DNA of 64,000 nucleotides from positions 1 to 64,000 of the forward strand of contig JAQYWR010000037.1 in NCBI GenBank assembly GCA_029379225.1, in the 5' to 3' direction. The stretch comes from Nostoc sp. S4. GTDB taxonomy: Bacteria; Cyanobacteriota; Cyanobacteriia; Cyanobacteriales; Nostocaceae. The position numbers and the translations under genes were made by a program. Positions 35,088 through 44,669 of this stretch are shown here, one piece after another; the first letter of the stretch is position 1, and each line of letters begins with the position of its first letter. The notes beneath the pieces were generated by a model. It was given only the letters and a program-made list of their open reading frames with translations. It was not told the DNA's origin and made no database searches.

Positions 35088-36634
35088 TTCTTGACTGGCT
35101 CCTGAAATGCGGGAGTAACACCAAAGTTCATGCGTACCAAGCCACTTGGTTCTAAATGCACTAGGCGAGATTGGCTATTGCGTTCGCGGAATTTTTGGTT
35201 GGGAGCTAAGGCGTAACCAGGTACACTGGTGAGGTCTAGTACACCTGTGTGGTATCCAGGTAAAACGTTAGCTAAGGAGAACAAACCATTCGGATCTGTA
35301 GTGATGCGGTTACCGTCTTCTAGAAAAACCACTGCATTGGGTATCCCAGGCTCACCACGCTGCTGCTCACCATCAAAGTTTTTATCAACAAACACCCGAC
35401 CGATAATTGTGCCACAGTCAGAAACAATACCGGGACGAATTTTTAGTTGGTGGGTTGCAGGGCCATCCTTAGTGCTAAAACGGTTATCACTTCGTTGGGC
35501 AATAGCGATCGCACTGTTACGCCCATTACCACGTAAAGCATCGCTGGTTAATTGAGCAGCGTAGGCAATATTCAACACTTCTCCTGGGGGAATTGTCGTG
35601 TCTGTCTGGAAGATGGTTGTGTTTCCATTCCGTTGTGAGGTGATAGGGACTGCTGTCCCACCCATTTCTCCCCGTACAGATTTCGGCAAAAACTGGAATC
35701 CTAAAGGTAGATTGTCGGTAACAACTAGATTATTCAAACCAGCATCAGCCAGATTTTTCAGCGAGAGGCGATAGATTACCGTATCTCCAGGTTCAGCAGT
35801 AGCGCGATCGCCTGTTTTGATAATCTGCAACTGATTGGCTTGACACATATTTGTAGTAAATTCAAAGGCTAATAAGTCCAGTCCCACAACTTCTGCATTC
35901 GGAACTAAAACAACTGTTTGTTCTACCCTGGTTTCACCTGTGAGATTAATTGGTTGTCCATCCAAAGAACTAGCTATATATCGGATGATATTATTACCTT
36001 GTGTACCAGTGCTATCAAGGATTTGAATCTTGATCCGCCGTTGTTTATAAATAGAAGTCGGTGGTGGATTAACTACAAAAATGTAAGTTTTACCTGGAGC
36101 AGTTTGACCTTTATTTGGATCGAGTAAAAAATTGTAGACACCCGCAGGATTATTCGTAATGAAATATGGGTTACTATTCTCAATATTTGGCGATTTACCC
36201 CCAGGCACATTGTTGTTAGGAATATCTGGTAACTCTGTTCGAGTTAAAGCAACTAAATTACCCAATTCTGTACCCGTTGGGTCGCTAGGTAATGGTTCGT
36301 ATACCCCAACTGAAAAACCTGTATAATCAGGTAAAAGTGTGCCAGCACAACCTAATATCCGTCCTAATGGATCAAATAATGGGTTGGGAGTAACGCTAAG
36401 CTGACTAGAACTTCCTTGATATTTATTATTAGTAGCTGGGTCAGTATAAGTATAATCAGCTTGATTTTTGATTGGTAAAGATACAGCTTGATTACTATTT
36501 TGTTGCGCTTTCGTTGAGCTAGCTAAAGTAATATATAAAAAACTTCCCAAAAGAATACTTGCTGTTAATCTTTGCCACCAGCTACTACTAAAAGTAATTT
36601 GCTTTTGTTTTTGAGGACGGCTCACCGAACACAT
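35084..36634 (-). CDS. Exported DUF11 / SdrD B-like protein
   Basis: A 516-residue protein with a signal peptide (ASILLGSFLYITLASSTKAQ). Residues about 275-395 form a DUF11 domain (IKTGDRATAEPGDTVIYRLS, LVVTDNLPLGFQF). Residues 405-490 look like an SdrD B/Cna-B type beta-sandwich (GRVFVDKNFDGEQQRGEPGI and DPNGLFSLANVLPGYH). No sortase signal. A ribosome site GAGGAG touches the ATG at 36634 directly, so the GTG three codons later (36625) may be the real start. It overlaps the barrel gene by 4 bases. Likely a cell-surface or periplasmic partner of that barrel. Confidence 0.7.
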   Translation of the reverse strand: MCSVSRPQKQKQITFSSSWWQRLTASILLGSFLYITLASSTKAQQNSNQAVSLPIKNQADYTYTDPATNNKYQGSSSQLSVTPNPLFDPLGRILGCAGTLLPDYTGFSVGVYEPLPSDPTGTELGNLVALTRTELPDIPNNNVPGGKSPNIENSNPYFITNNPAGVYNFLLDPNKGQTAPGKTYIFVVNPPPTSIYKQRRIKIQILDSTGTQGNNIIRYIASSLDGQPINLTGETRVEQTVVLVPNAEVVGLDLLAFEFTTNMCQANQLQIIKTGDRATAEPGDTVIYRLSLKNLADAGLNNLVVTDNLPLGFQFLPKSVRGEMGGTAVPITSQRNGNTTIFQTDTTIPPGEVLNIAYAAQLTSDALRGNGRNSAIAIAQRSDNRFSTKDGPATHQLKIRPGIVSDCGTIIGRVFVDKNFDGEQQRGEPGIPNAVVFLEDGNRITTDPNGLFSLANVLPGYHTGVLDLTSVPGYALAPNQKFRERNSQSRLVHLEPSGLVRMNFGVTPAFQEPVKK

Positions 36635-36821
36635 CTCCTCTGGATGCCAAGCTCGTTGTTAATAAAAAATTATTTACTTAGATAAATTCAAAAATCACTG
36701 ATATTTTATGCAATTTAACTGCTACGATCAGGCGATTTTATTTGTAAAATATTGTGCGATAGTTGTCCTTTTTAACGACCAATGACTAATGACTAATAAC
36801 AAAGGACAACCCCAATTTCAA

Positions 36822-37382
36822 TCAACGCACTTGGGTTTGATAAGTCGCTTTAACTGTCGTCTTTGCTGCAACTGACGGAACCTGTAAACGGATGTGGGTG
36901 TAAGCAATGGCTGGCGCTGGTTTTGTTTCCACTTTGCCGTCAGGAAGAGTAATTTTAACAGTGGGATTTTCGACGAAGCTACGCCCACCATCAATGCTAT
37001 AAGAAATTTTTCCATTATTAGTTACATCAGCAGATTTCAGTACATAGACCATTCCTTTGGGAATAGGTTGATTTAAAGTTAAATTTTTCACTGGGCGATC
37101 GCTTTGATTTTCACCACTTAAGGTATATTTCAATACATCTCCTGGTTGCACCACAGCTTGACCTTTTAAAGGTTCCCATTTCTGGCTTTTTTTACCTTGT
37201 CGATCTTGAGCGATGATTTGCTTTTCAGCTTCTAAACGCAATTGAAGCGCTTGAGTTTTGATATTTTGAGCATAGGCACTTTCTGAATGCCAAATATTTG
37301 CAACTCCTGGAATTTGACTGAAAAACGGAACTGTAATTATTAGTGCAAACGCACCTAAACCTGCAAAAGAAATACCATTCAT
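36822..37382 (-). CDS. Small exported DUF11-type protein
   Basis: A 186-residue protein: signal peptide (AFALIITVPFFSQIPGVANI, cleavage after AYA), a charged helical stretch, then one DUF11-like domain from about residue 70 (VVQPGDVLKYTLSGENQSDR, TLNQPIPKGMVYV, then ISYSIDGGRSF and VPSVAAKTTVKATYQTQV at the end). DUF11 domains usually stack as repeats in surface proteins; a single-domain form beside larger ones suggests a subunit or cap. It is the second gene of the operon, about 180 bases after the first and 190 before the third. Confidence 0.65.
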   Translation of the reverse strand: MNGISFAGLGAFALIITVPFFSQIPGVANIWHSESAYAQNIKTQALQLRLEAEKQIIAQDRQGKKSQKWEPLKGQAVVQPGDVLKYTLSGENQSDRPVKNLTLNQPIPKGMVYVLKSADVTNNGKISYSIDGGRSFVENPTVKITLPDGKVETKPAPAIAYTHIRLQVPSVAAKTTVKATYQTQVR

Positions 37383-37562
37383 ATAAATAACTTCCAGAAT
37401 CTTGATTGTTGACTTATCTTTCCCTGCTTGTACTCAAAAATAGTCACTTCGGTGTTTGCTTAATGTTTAAAGGTTGGGGAGTTAGGTTAACTGGTTGGAG
37501 TGATACTGTAATCTCTCCAAGTCTGCATAGCTTTGGAGTCCCTAATCCCCAATCTCAACGAA

Positions 37563-40103
37563 TTAGTTGACCTTACGTTGGAAGGTAAATGTTCTTTGAA
37601 TACCTGGTGCAATTACGCCAGATATACTATCTACATACTTAGTAATATCAGTGTTTACCGTAGTTCCAGTTTGGTCGATACCAGAGTTATTAGCTGGGTT
37701 ACCACTGAAGAATCGAATGGTTGCATTTCCAGAATCCTTAGCTGAGCCAACAATATTGCTAGTATCAATTTGACCACTGATATCGTTGTCTAATGCCCAG
37801 TTGTTAGGGTTTTGCGTACCATCTTCAGTAATCACAACTTTGTCAGCATTCAAAATTACATTACCAGTTCCAGATTGAGGTTCGGAAATATTGCTGTACT
37901 GAATTTGGTACTCAATAATGTTTCCTGGTGCAGGCTTCTTGGGATCGATACTGAATGTGCCATCATTCCCTTGGACTACAGGCCCACTTCCTTGTAAAAC
38001 TCGTGATTGTTTCAGCAGTTTCAGGTAGCCAGTGTAGACGCGATCGATAGTGATGTTGGATGAATCAAAGGTATTATCGTTTCCACTATCCTTGATTCCA
38101 TCTCCATTGGTATCCGTCGTGTAGTTGTCAATAGAAGCAGTGATGGGTACTGGGAAGCCTCTATTAATATCAGTGGATAACTGCGTGCCTGAAGGCAAAT
38201 CAACTTCTACCCCATAGTTGATAGTTGCACCAGTAGCAAAGTTGGGAATTGTAATTGCTGCACCAGTTGTTGTAAATGCTCCATTATTGTAGGTATAGAT
38301 AGCAGACTGACTATTATAAGTAATAGTCACCTTCGTACCATTCGGTAAATTTCCTGGAATTGCTGGTGGCGTTGGCTCTAACTTCAAAACGCCTGGGTCA
38401 GTACCACTATTTTTAACTGTGTTGGTGAAGCCAACTGACTGCGGATCGAGTGTACTACCAGGTGCTGTACCAGCAGGAACCAGAGAAGATTTGTTAGTGA
38501 AATCATCGTTAGTCAGACCCGATGGCCCAGTAGCATCCGGCGCATTTTGGGGCCCGTTGAGTACCGCTGAAGCCACAGGTGCTTGCACAGTAAAAACATT
38601 CGCCTCACCACCGGGGCCACTACCACTGTTGTTATTGCCTGTGTCAGTTCCAGTTTCCGGAGATGCTGGAGTGTTAATATAACCATCATCAACACTGGTA
38701 GACGGTAGAGTATTGGGAACACCATCACCGTCAGTATCTGTACCCGCAGGAGGTGTCATACTGCCTGGGGAACCGTCGTAGTTGCTGGGATTTTGGTCGC
38801 CTGAGTCGTCGTATACCGGGAAATTGTTGGTAGGCGTTTGACCAAACAATTGAGCGATATTAGCGACGGTTAAGGGTGAAGTTGCAGTTGATTTAACGGC
38901 TAGCTGAATCGAGAAGCCACTCACTGTTTTTCCAGGAGCGATGGAAGTAATGGTTGCTGGATTATTGATAAAACCAACACGAGTAACTGAGGCAAGAGTT
39001 GGTGGTGGTGTCGTAGTCCAACTAGCTGTATTAGCATTAGTTGTAACTGGACTAGTCGTATAAACAGTTTGCCAACCAGGTGGTGCAGTTGGTGCTACTG
39101 CCAAATCCATACCGAGAGGAATTGCATCAGAAACCAAGATATAGGTGCCATTCGCACCATTAACATTAATGCTTGTACCCGTTAAAGCTGCTGGGGTAAT
39201 TCCCTGTCCAGTGGGATCGTTGGACTCAACTCGTAAACTCAAATCGTAGGTCAGTTTATCATCTGTTATTGCAGTCGTGCCAGCATTGTTATAGCTGCTG
39301 CGAATCTTGAGAATTGTGGCTAAAGCGTAGGTTTTCAGCGTTGAACCAACCTTAATTTGCTCGGTGGCGCTAGCTTCCCGCGTACCATTAACTGGTGCGC
39401 CAGCTACCTCACCAACAACACTACCATCGGGGTTATCTACGGTGAACACGTCACCACCATCAGGACTCCGCAGCTGGTTTTGAGCATCACCAGGAGTGTT
39501 ACCCAAGGTAACAGTAATTACATCATTGGTTTGAGCGCCATTTTGGACGGTAACTGGTACCCGCACCAACACAGTACCACCAACCGGAACAGAAGGTGTA
39601 TCTACGCCGCCTTGAGGGATATTTGTCCAAGTTTGACCGCCGTCGGTGCTATATTGCAGGCTATTAGCTGTACCACCATTTGGTAATGTGCCAGAAACTG
39701 TACCAGGCCCAGTTGTTGTAGCTTGGTTAGGAATGTGGAATTTGGTTGGGTCGTTACCTACGTTGGTCAGGGTGTAAGTGTAGATCAGTAAGTCACCAAC
39801 CTGGACTGTTGTATTGGTAGCACTAGAAGTAGCATCTGTGACACCAGAGGCAGTGACGGTGATCCCAGCAACCTCTGCCACGCTGACAACTACAGTATTG
39901 GAAGTGGAGTTGATTGTTGTTCCTGGACTATTGGGATCTTCATAAGTTGCTGTAGCTGTGTTACTGATAGATGTACCCGCAGTAGTTCCGTCAGCTAACA
40001 CAGGTGCAATAAATTGGAAAAGGCTGCCAGTTAATAATGCTGTTGCTATTAAAAATTTATAGTGGTGACGCTGCTTGTTTATAAATTTATTTTGTTTTTC
40101 CAT
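37563..40103 (-). CDS. Large exported DUF11-repeat protein
   Basis: I choose ATG 40103 (MEKQNKFINKQRHHYKFLIA), which puts a good signal peptide (FLIATALLTGSLFQFIAPVLA) at the N-terminus; a TTG 60 bases upstream is the alternative. The 846-residue product is rich in Thr, Gly, Asn, Asp and Pro and nearly free of Cys. DUF11-like elements recur (VTASGVTDATSSATNTTVQ, LLIYTYTLTNVGND, NIIEYQIQYSNIS), and an acidic stretch around TDTDGDGVPNTLPST could bind calcium. It ends IAPGIQRTFTFQRKVN. Probably a long surface or sheath protein and the first gene of the four-gene operon. Confidence 0.7.
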   Translation of the reverse strand: MEKQNKFINKQRHHYKFLIATALLTGSLFQFIAPVLADGTTAGTSISNTATATYEDPNSPGTTINSTSNTVVVSVAEVAGITVTASGVTDATSSATNTTVQVGDLLIYTYTLTNVGNDPTKFHIPNQATTTGPGTVSGTLPNGGTANSLQYSTDGGQTWTNIPQGGVDTPSVPVGGTVLVRVPVTVQNGAQTNDVITVTLGNTPGDAQNQLRSPDGGDVFTVDNPDGSVVGEVAGAPVNGTREASATEQIKVGSTLKTYALATILKIRSSYNNAGTTAITDDKLTYDLSLRVESNDPTGQGITPAALTGTSINVNGANGTYILVSDAIPLGMDLAVAPTAPPGWQTVYTTSPVTTNANTASWTTTPPPTLASVTRVGFINNPATITSIAPGKTVSGFSIQLAVKSTATSPLTVANIAQLFGQTPTNNFPVYDDSGDQNPSNYDGSPGSMTPPAGTDTDGDGVPNTLPSTSVDDGYINTPASPETGTDTGNNNSGSGPGGEANVFTVQAPVASAVLNGPQNAPDATGPSGLTNDDFTNKSSLVPAGTAPGSTLDPQSVGFTNTVKNSGTDPGVLKLEPTPPAIPGNLPNGTKVTITYNSQSAIYTYNNGAFTTTGAAITIPNFATGATINYGVEVDLPSGTQLSTDINRGFPVPITASIDNYTTDTNGDGIKDSGNDNTFDSSNITIDRVYTGYLKLLKQSRVLQGSGPVVQGNDGTFSIDPKKPAPGNIIEYQIQYSNISEPQSGTGNVILNADKVVITEDGTQNPNNWALDNDISGQIDTSNIVGSAKDSGNATIRFFSGNPANNSGIDQTGTTVNTDITKYVDSISGVIAPGIQRTFTFQRKVN

Positions 40104-40943
40104 AGTTTTAGTTTGTTTCCTGAACTTGTGTCCTGGATTTTCAAGGAGGAGAAAGTTCGGCAATTTTTAAAAAATTACCGATGATATTTGCCTAAAACTT
40201 CAACGCTTTGAGAATGTAAACTTGAGGAGTTAAAGCAGAATTGGTGAATTCTGATTCCAAGAATTCACCAGAGAAGTTTGAACGCTGATATTGGCGCAAC
40301 CCGCAGTAGGTATGGAAACTTCACAGAGTAAAATACTCTTAAAACCCGCGTTGGAGACTTACTTTGTATATTTTACACTTGTTGAAATTTGCTGTCAGTT
40401 ATTGACACTCCTCATCAAATATATTGAGGCAATACCTTGAAATGATTTACCTATCTTAATTTGCGATCGCCCCTGGTAATTAAGACTGGCAATCATAAGA
40501 GTATAGGGAACTTACTGTTGCGTACTGCCCAATTGTTTATACAAATAGAAATTTAACTTTGACTGCAAAAAAAATCTACCGTATAAATAAGTAACTTCTC
40601 TAAAGGTGAATGAGTGTATTCAAGGTTAAAAATCCACTTTATTGTTTCAAGATAAATAGTATATTTCCTAATTCAGCTTCAACTAAAAATACTAAAATTT
40701 ATATATGAAAATACTTCTAGCTCTTTGAAGAAATTCAGTAACCGAGCTAAAACGCTAAAAATTAATAATAATATAAATTTTCATAGTATAAATGCGACTT
40801 GACCATAACTACTAACAGTATTTAAACTGAATAATCAAAATAATTGTCTAGTTTTATAACTAGAATTAACTAAGTGTAAGTACTAGATAAAGGAATTTAT
40901 TGATATTAAAATTTGACAAAAATTAGTACTTTCACTACTAGAT
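40104..40943. other. Spacer upstream of the DUF11 operon
   Basis: About 840 bases, AT-rich. A perfect 11-bp stem TGGTGAATTCT/AGAATTCACCA with a 7-base loop lies at 40242-40270, about 140 bases before the operon start, and would be in its leader or promoter. No gene is seen. Confidence 0.45.
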
Positions 40944-40968
40944 ATACCCGACAAATTTTGTCGGGTAT
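40944..40968. promoter_or_regulatory. Perfect 12-bp inverted repeat upstream of thrC
   Basis: ATACCCGACAAA, one base, and its exact reverse complement, ending 69 bases before the thrC start. No T-run follows, so it is more likely an operator or a dispersed repeat than a terminator. Confidence 0.4.
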
Positions 40969-41037
40969 GTTTGACTCGTATTTTTGCTCGTGTTACTATC
41001 AGGCGACAGTTGATGGACAGACAGGGAAAGCTAGTTT

Positions 41038-42342
41038 ATGACTCAGGCAATCACAACCCAATCCCAAGTCAGTAATGCCACATTTAAAGCCTTGAAGTGC
41101 AAGGAATGTGGTGCAGAATATGAACCCAAAGCCAGCAATGTATGTGAATTATGCTTTGGGCCTTTGGAAGTCAAGTATGACTACAGCGCTCTACGTCAGA
41201 CCGTCACTCGTGAAACAATTCAAGCTGGGCCTAATTCAATTTGGCGCTACCGTCCATTTTTGCCTGTCACAACTGATAATGTTATAGATGTGGGAACTGG
41301 TATGACTCCCTTAGTTCGTTCCCATCGTCTTGCCCGCCGCCTGGGTCTAAACAAGCTATATATTAAAAATGATGCGGTGAATATGCCCACCCTCAGCTTC
41401 AAGGATCGGGTGGTATCAGTCGCCCTGACTAGGGCACGAGAGTTGGGTTTTTCTACAGTTTCTTGCGCTAGCACTGGTAACTTGGCAAATTCTACAGCTG
41501 CGATCGCCGCTCATGCTGGTTTAGACTGCTGTGTATTTATCCCCGCAGATTTGGAAGCAGGTAAAATTCTCGGTAGTTTAATCTACAGTCCCACCCTAAT
41601 GGCTGTTAAGGGCAACTACGATCAAGTAAATCGTCTCTGTTCGGAAGTTGCTAATACACATGGCTGGGGTTTTGTCAATATTAATTTGCGTCCCTACTAC
41701 TCGGAAGGTTCCAAAACGCTAGGCTTTGAAGTTGCAGAACAATTGGGTTGGGAATTACCCGACCATATAGTTGCTCCTTTAGCTTCTGGTTCGCTGTTTA
41801 CCAAAATTTATAAAGGTTTCCAGGAATTTGTAGAAGTTGGTTTGGTAGAAGGTAAGAACGTTCGTTTCAGCGGTGCTCAAGCTGAAGGTTGTTCGCCCAT
41901 TGCCCAAGCATTCAAAGAAGGGCGCGACTTTATTAAGCCAGTGAAACCGAATACAATTGCTAAATCAATTGCGATCGGTAACCCAGCAGACGGCATTTAT
42001 GCTGTGGATATAGCTCAGAAGACTGGTGGTAACATTGAATCAGTCAACGATGCAGAAATTATTGATGGCATCAAGCTGCTAGCAGAAACCGAAGGCATCT
42101 TCACAGAAACAGCAGGTGGTACAACGGTCGCTGTGCTGAAAAAACTGGTAGAAGCTGGCAAAATCGACCCAGATGAAACTACCGTGGTTTACATTACTGG
42201 CAATGGACTCAAAACCCAAGAAGCAGTACAAGGCTACATTGGCGAACCCTTGACTATTGATGCTAAACTCGATAGTTTTGAACGTGCGCTAGAGCGATCG
42301 CGTACTCTCGATCGCTTGGAATGGCAGCAAGTCCTCGTTTAG
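41038..42342 (+). CDS. thrC: Threonine synthase with N-terminal zinc ribbon
   Basis: A 434-residue PLP enzyme that converts O-phosphohomoserine to threonine. A zinc ribbon C21-C24-C36-C39 opens the protein, then the PLP lysine K122 in TLSFKDRVV, the phosphate-binding CASTGNLANSTAAIAAHAG, and the SGSLFTKIYKGF and ITGNGLKTQEAV segments. The length and the ribbon mark the longer, archaeal/plant-like class. It is followed 84 bases later by a ThiS/MoaD-like gene on the same strand, a pairing also known from other genomes. A second, shorter threonine synthase lies at 49829. Confidence 0.88.
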   Translation: MTQAITTQSQVSNATFKALKCKECGAEYEPKASNVCELCFGPLEVKYDYSALRQTVTRETIQAGPNSIWRYRPFLPVTTDNVIDVGTGMTPLVRSHRLARRLGLNKLYIKNDAVNMPTLSFKDRVVSVALTRARELGFSTVSCASTGNLANSTAAIAAHAGLDCCVFIPADLEAGKILGSLIYSPTLMAVKGNYDQVNRLCSEVANTHGWGFVNINLRPYYSEGSKTLGFEVAEQLGWELPDHIVAPLASGSLFTKIYKGFQEFVEVGLVEGKNVRFSGAQAEGCSPIAQAFKEGRDFIKPVKPNTIAKSIAIGNPADGIYAVDIAQKTGGNIESVNDAEIIDGIKLLAETEGIFTETAGGTTVAVLKKLVEAGKIDPDETTVVYITGNGLKTQEAVQGYIGEPLTIDAKLDSFERALERSRTLDRLEWQQVLV

Positions 42343-42426
42343 TCATTTGTCATTTGTCAAAACCAAGGACAATGGACAATAGACGAAGGACAAATTTTTA
42401 CTTTTCACTCTTAACTTTCTACTTCT

Positions 42427-42702
42427 ATGACCGTAACAGTCTTAGTTCCTACTGCTCTTCAACAATTTACTAATAACCAAGCTAGTGTAGAATCCAGTGG
42501 CAGCACTATTGCTGAACTTGTGGATTCATTAGAACAAAGTTTTCCTGGGTTCAAATCACGATTGTGTGATGACGAAGGAAAACTACGGCGGTTTGTAAAT
42601 TTCTACCTGAATGATGAAGATATTCGCTTTTTAAAAGGTGCAGATACGCACCTCAATGACGGGGATGAAGTAAGTATTGTCCCTGCTGTTGCTGGTGGTT
42701 AA
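42427..42702 (+). CDS. ThiS/MoaD-family sulfur carrier protein
   Basis: A 91-residue ubiquitin-fold protein ending in Gly-Gly (VSIVPAVAGG), the tail that is adenylated and thiocarboxylated by MoeB/ThiF-like enzymes. FVNFYLNDEDIRFLKG and DGDEVSIVP follow the MoaD/CysO pattern. It starts 84 bases after thrC and is probably in one transcript. Known carriers of this type feed sulfur to cysteine (CysO), molybdopterin, thiamine or homocysteine synthesis. The link to thrC suggests sulfur transfer on to a phosphohomoserine-derived product; this is an inference. Confidence 0.8.
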   Translation: MTVTVLVPTALQQFTNNQASVESSGSTIAELVDSLEQSFPGFKSRLCDDEGKLRRFVNFYLNDEDIRFLKGADTHLNDGDEVSIVPAVAGG

Positions 42703-42861
42703 TACTCAGAACTCCAAATCAGGTAGAATCCTGACTAGACAAACCTTTGAGAGATTGTTTCGTTCCCAGTCTAAGACTGGGAATGATTGTGAAGCTAACT
42801 CCAAAGAATAAATTATATGATATCCAGGAAAAAACTGATTATTTTGATTTAACTTGATTAA

Positions 42862-43215
42862 TTAAACAGCAATTATCTGAGCAAGTCTTTGTTGCCAAGA
42901 TTCATTGTTATCAATAGTTAAGATAATCCGTTTATAGGATTCATCTAGCAATTCAATGGTTAAATAATTTGTCTCTCGATTCACGTACCAAAACTCTCTA
43001 CCCCGGTTAGTGTAATAAGTTCCTGCCTTAATCACTCCAGGAACAAAGCTTCCAGGGGCACGTAATTCTCGCCAATTACTTTGGGGTTCGGCTGTCGTAA
43101 CTTGTTCAATATGCGCCAATGGTATTTGCCAAAGTTTATTCAAGCGAACTGCTAGCAGTTGCTCTTTGAGCGTAAATTCTATCTGTAATTTCTCATCAAT
43201 TATACTTAGATTCAC
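42862..43215 (-). CDS. PH-like (bacterial pleckstrin-homology type) hypothetical protein
   Basis: A 117-residue beta-rich protein with a C-terminal helix. The run of strands (LQIEFTLKEQLLAVRLNKLW, IPLAHIEQVTTAE, PGVIKAGTYYTNRGREFWYV, NYLTIELLDESYKRIILTID) ending in a helix (SWQQRLAQIIAV) is the plan of bacterial PH domains. There is no membrane span or catalytic motif. It is convergent with the ThiS-like gene. The function is unknown. Confidence 0.6.
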   Translation of the reverse strand: MNLSIIDEKLQIEFTLKEQLLAVRLNKLWQIPLAHIEQVTTAEPQSNWRELRAPGSFVPGVIKAGTYYTNRGREFWYVNRETNYLTIELLDESYKRIILTIDNNESWQQRLAQIIAV

Positions 43216-43752
43216 AATTTATTTCGCTGTCAGTAATTTTTTATCTAGTATTACTCACAAAAGTCCTACCAGAACCAGTATTTATTAGATATTAACAAGT
43301 TCAAACTTATTAAGTAATCTTATATAAATACTGTGTTGCGTTAGTAACGCATCTAAAATCTGAGGTAATGGCACACTCTTTGTGATGACAGCACCCCAGT
43401 TGCTACAACCCAAAGAACTAAAGCAAGATATTGGCTTGCCTAAAAGATTCAAAGCTTTTTCTTTTTTAACCTTTATTATTAAAAATAACCTTTAATAAAA
43501 ATATTTTATTCACTTAATATTCAGATTAATTAATAACAATATTAAAATATATTTGATTTTAAAATTTTATAACTAGATTTTTGAGTAGCTACTAATTTGT
43601 GTTAATAGTCAAATTTATAACAATTAAAATATCTAAAATAAAGATAAATTTATACTTATCTATGATTGGTGGCAATTTGGCAATTTGGCATTTTGTAATT
43701 CTGGTATTTTGATATATTGTAGAAATTACCAAGATGTTTTTACTTGTTATAC

Positions 43753-43784
43753 AAAGCACGGCTGGGCTAAAGTACGTGCTTTTT
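43753..43784 (+). terminator. Terminator-like hairpin AAAGCACG/CGTGCTTT
   Basis: Eight-base stem around a 14-base loop followed by a T-rich tail (TTTTTATT). No gene is seen directly upstream on the plus strand. Confidence 0.5.
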
Positions 43785-43985
43785 ATTCCTATTTGTTTGG
43801 CGTTTTGGCATTACATTACAATTTATTTATGATAGAATGATTTGAATATAAATAATTTAAATATAAAAGATATAGTAAATTAGTATTTTGGGGTTGATAT
43901 TATTCACTAGCCTTTCTACCTCTTGAATTTTATTTATGCTATTTTTTCTATAGTCTAAGGTGTACTACTACTTTCAAGCTATTTG

Positions 43986-44010
43986 GACGGGATAAATCAT
44001 CCCGTCTTTT
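43986..44010 (+). terminator. Terminator-like hairpin GACGGGAT/ATCCCGTC
   Basis: Perfect 8-base GC-rich stem with a 5-base loop and TTTT after it, the form of a factor-independent terminator on the plus strand. Confidence 0.65.
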
Positions 44011-44209
44011 ATTTTGACTGCTAGTTGTAAACAAAAATCTTGAGAGGATATTTAGAAAATAGTAGATTGTATAAAAATTATTTTTAATCAGTCTAAAAAA
44101 AATATATGATTGTAATTTTAAAATTTGCCTATCTTAAGGAGGATTTAGGGTATTTCAAAAGTGTCTAATAGAACACAAAGACATTTAAAATATCCTCATA
44201 GTTTTTAAA

Positions 44210-44243
44210 TTTTTTGCCATAGCATAAAGGCTATGGCAAAAAA
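44210..44243. terminator. Bidirectional terminator TTTTTTGCCATAGC/GCTATGGCAAAAAA
   Basis: A 14-base perfect stem with an A-run on one side and a T-run on the other, so it can end transcripts in both directions. Confidence 0.6.
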
Positions 44244-44387
44244 TATTCTATTTCAAGTATTCAGTGATACTCAAACAGTTTTCTATCAGGTTTGAGGATA
44301 TTTGCACACTTCCCATAGGAAGATGCCTGATGAATATAATATTGAGTAAATTAATTCGGGATGTTGTTATGCACTGGATTTATATTG

Positions 44388-44416
44388 AGGTTTGGTTTAC
44401 TACCAAACCTTTTTTA
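44388..44416 (+). terminator. Terminator-like hairpin AGGTTTGGT/ACCAAACCT + T-run
   Basis: Perfect 9-base stem with a short loop followed by TTTTT, the best rho-independent terminator in this spacer; the next annotated gene is convergent from the other side. Confidence 0.65.
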
Positions 44417-44669
44417 TTTCTCTTAAAAATAGGATATAAGCTATGGAGTAGCGAGTTTATTCTTAGCGTTTTCCAAAGTAGAGGAACTGGTCTGTCTCAT
44501 CGACTAAAATAAGTCGCGTTATGATGTATTAGAAAAGATATGACAATTTATATTGTCTAAAATTTTTATCTATCTTGAAAGGGATAAACTTAAAATATTA
44601 AATTTATCTATCAAAGTACTGAGAATTATAAATCGTGAATTCAGTAATTTAGAATTATTGATTCTTAGA

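Larger units (their letters stand above)
43216..44669. other. 1.45-kb gene-poor spacer with a series of hairpins
   Basis: Very AT-rich. At 43385 an ATG opens a 36-codon frame (MTAPQLLQPKELKQDIGLPK, then hydrophobic), perhaps the 5' relic of a lost gene. Beyond it four terminator-like hairpins follow at 43753, 43986, 44210 and 44388. No convincing protein gene; the segments between hairpins could be small RNAs. Confidence 0.4.

Noticed and set aside
38419..38682. 87-codon ORF opposite the DUF11-repeat gene
   Set aside because: Shadow of a low-complexity Thr/Gly/Pro-rich coding region on the other strand.
44264..44512. 82-codon ORF in the hairpin spacer
   Set aside because: It contains a perfect terminator hairpin (44388-44416) within the frame and has no domain or ribosome site.
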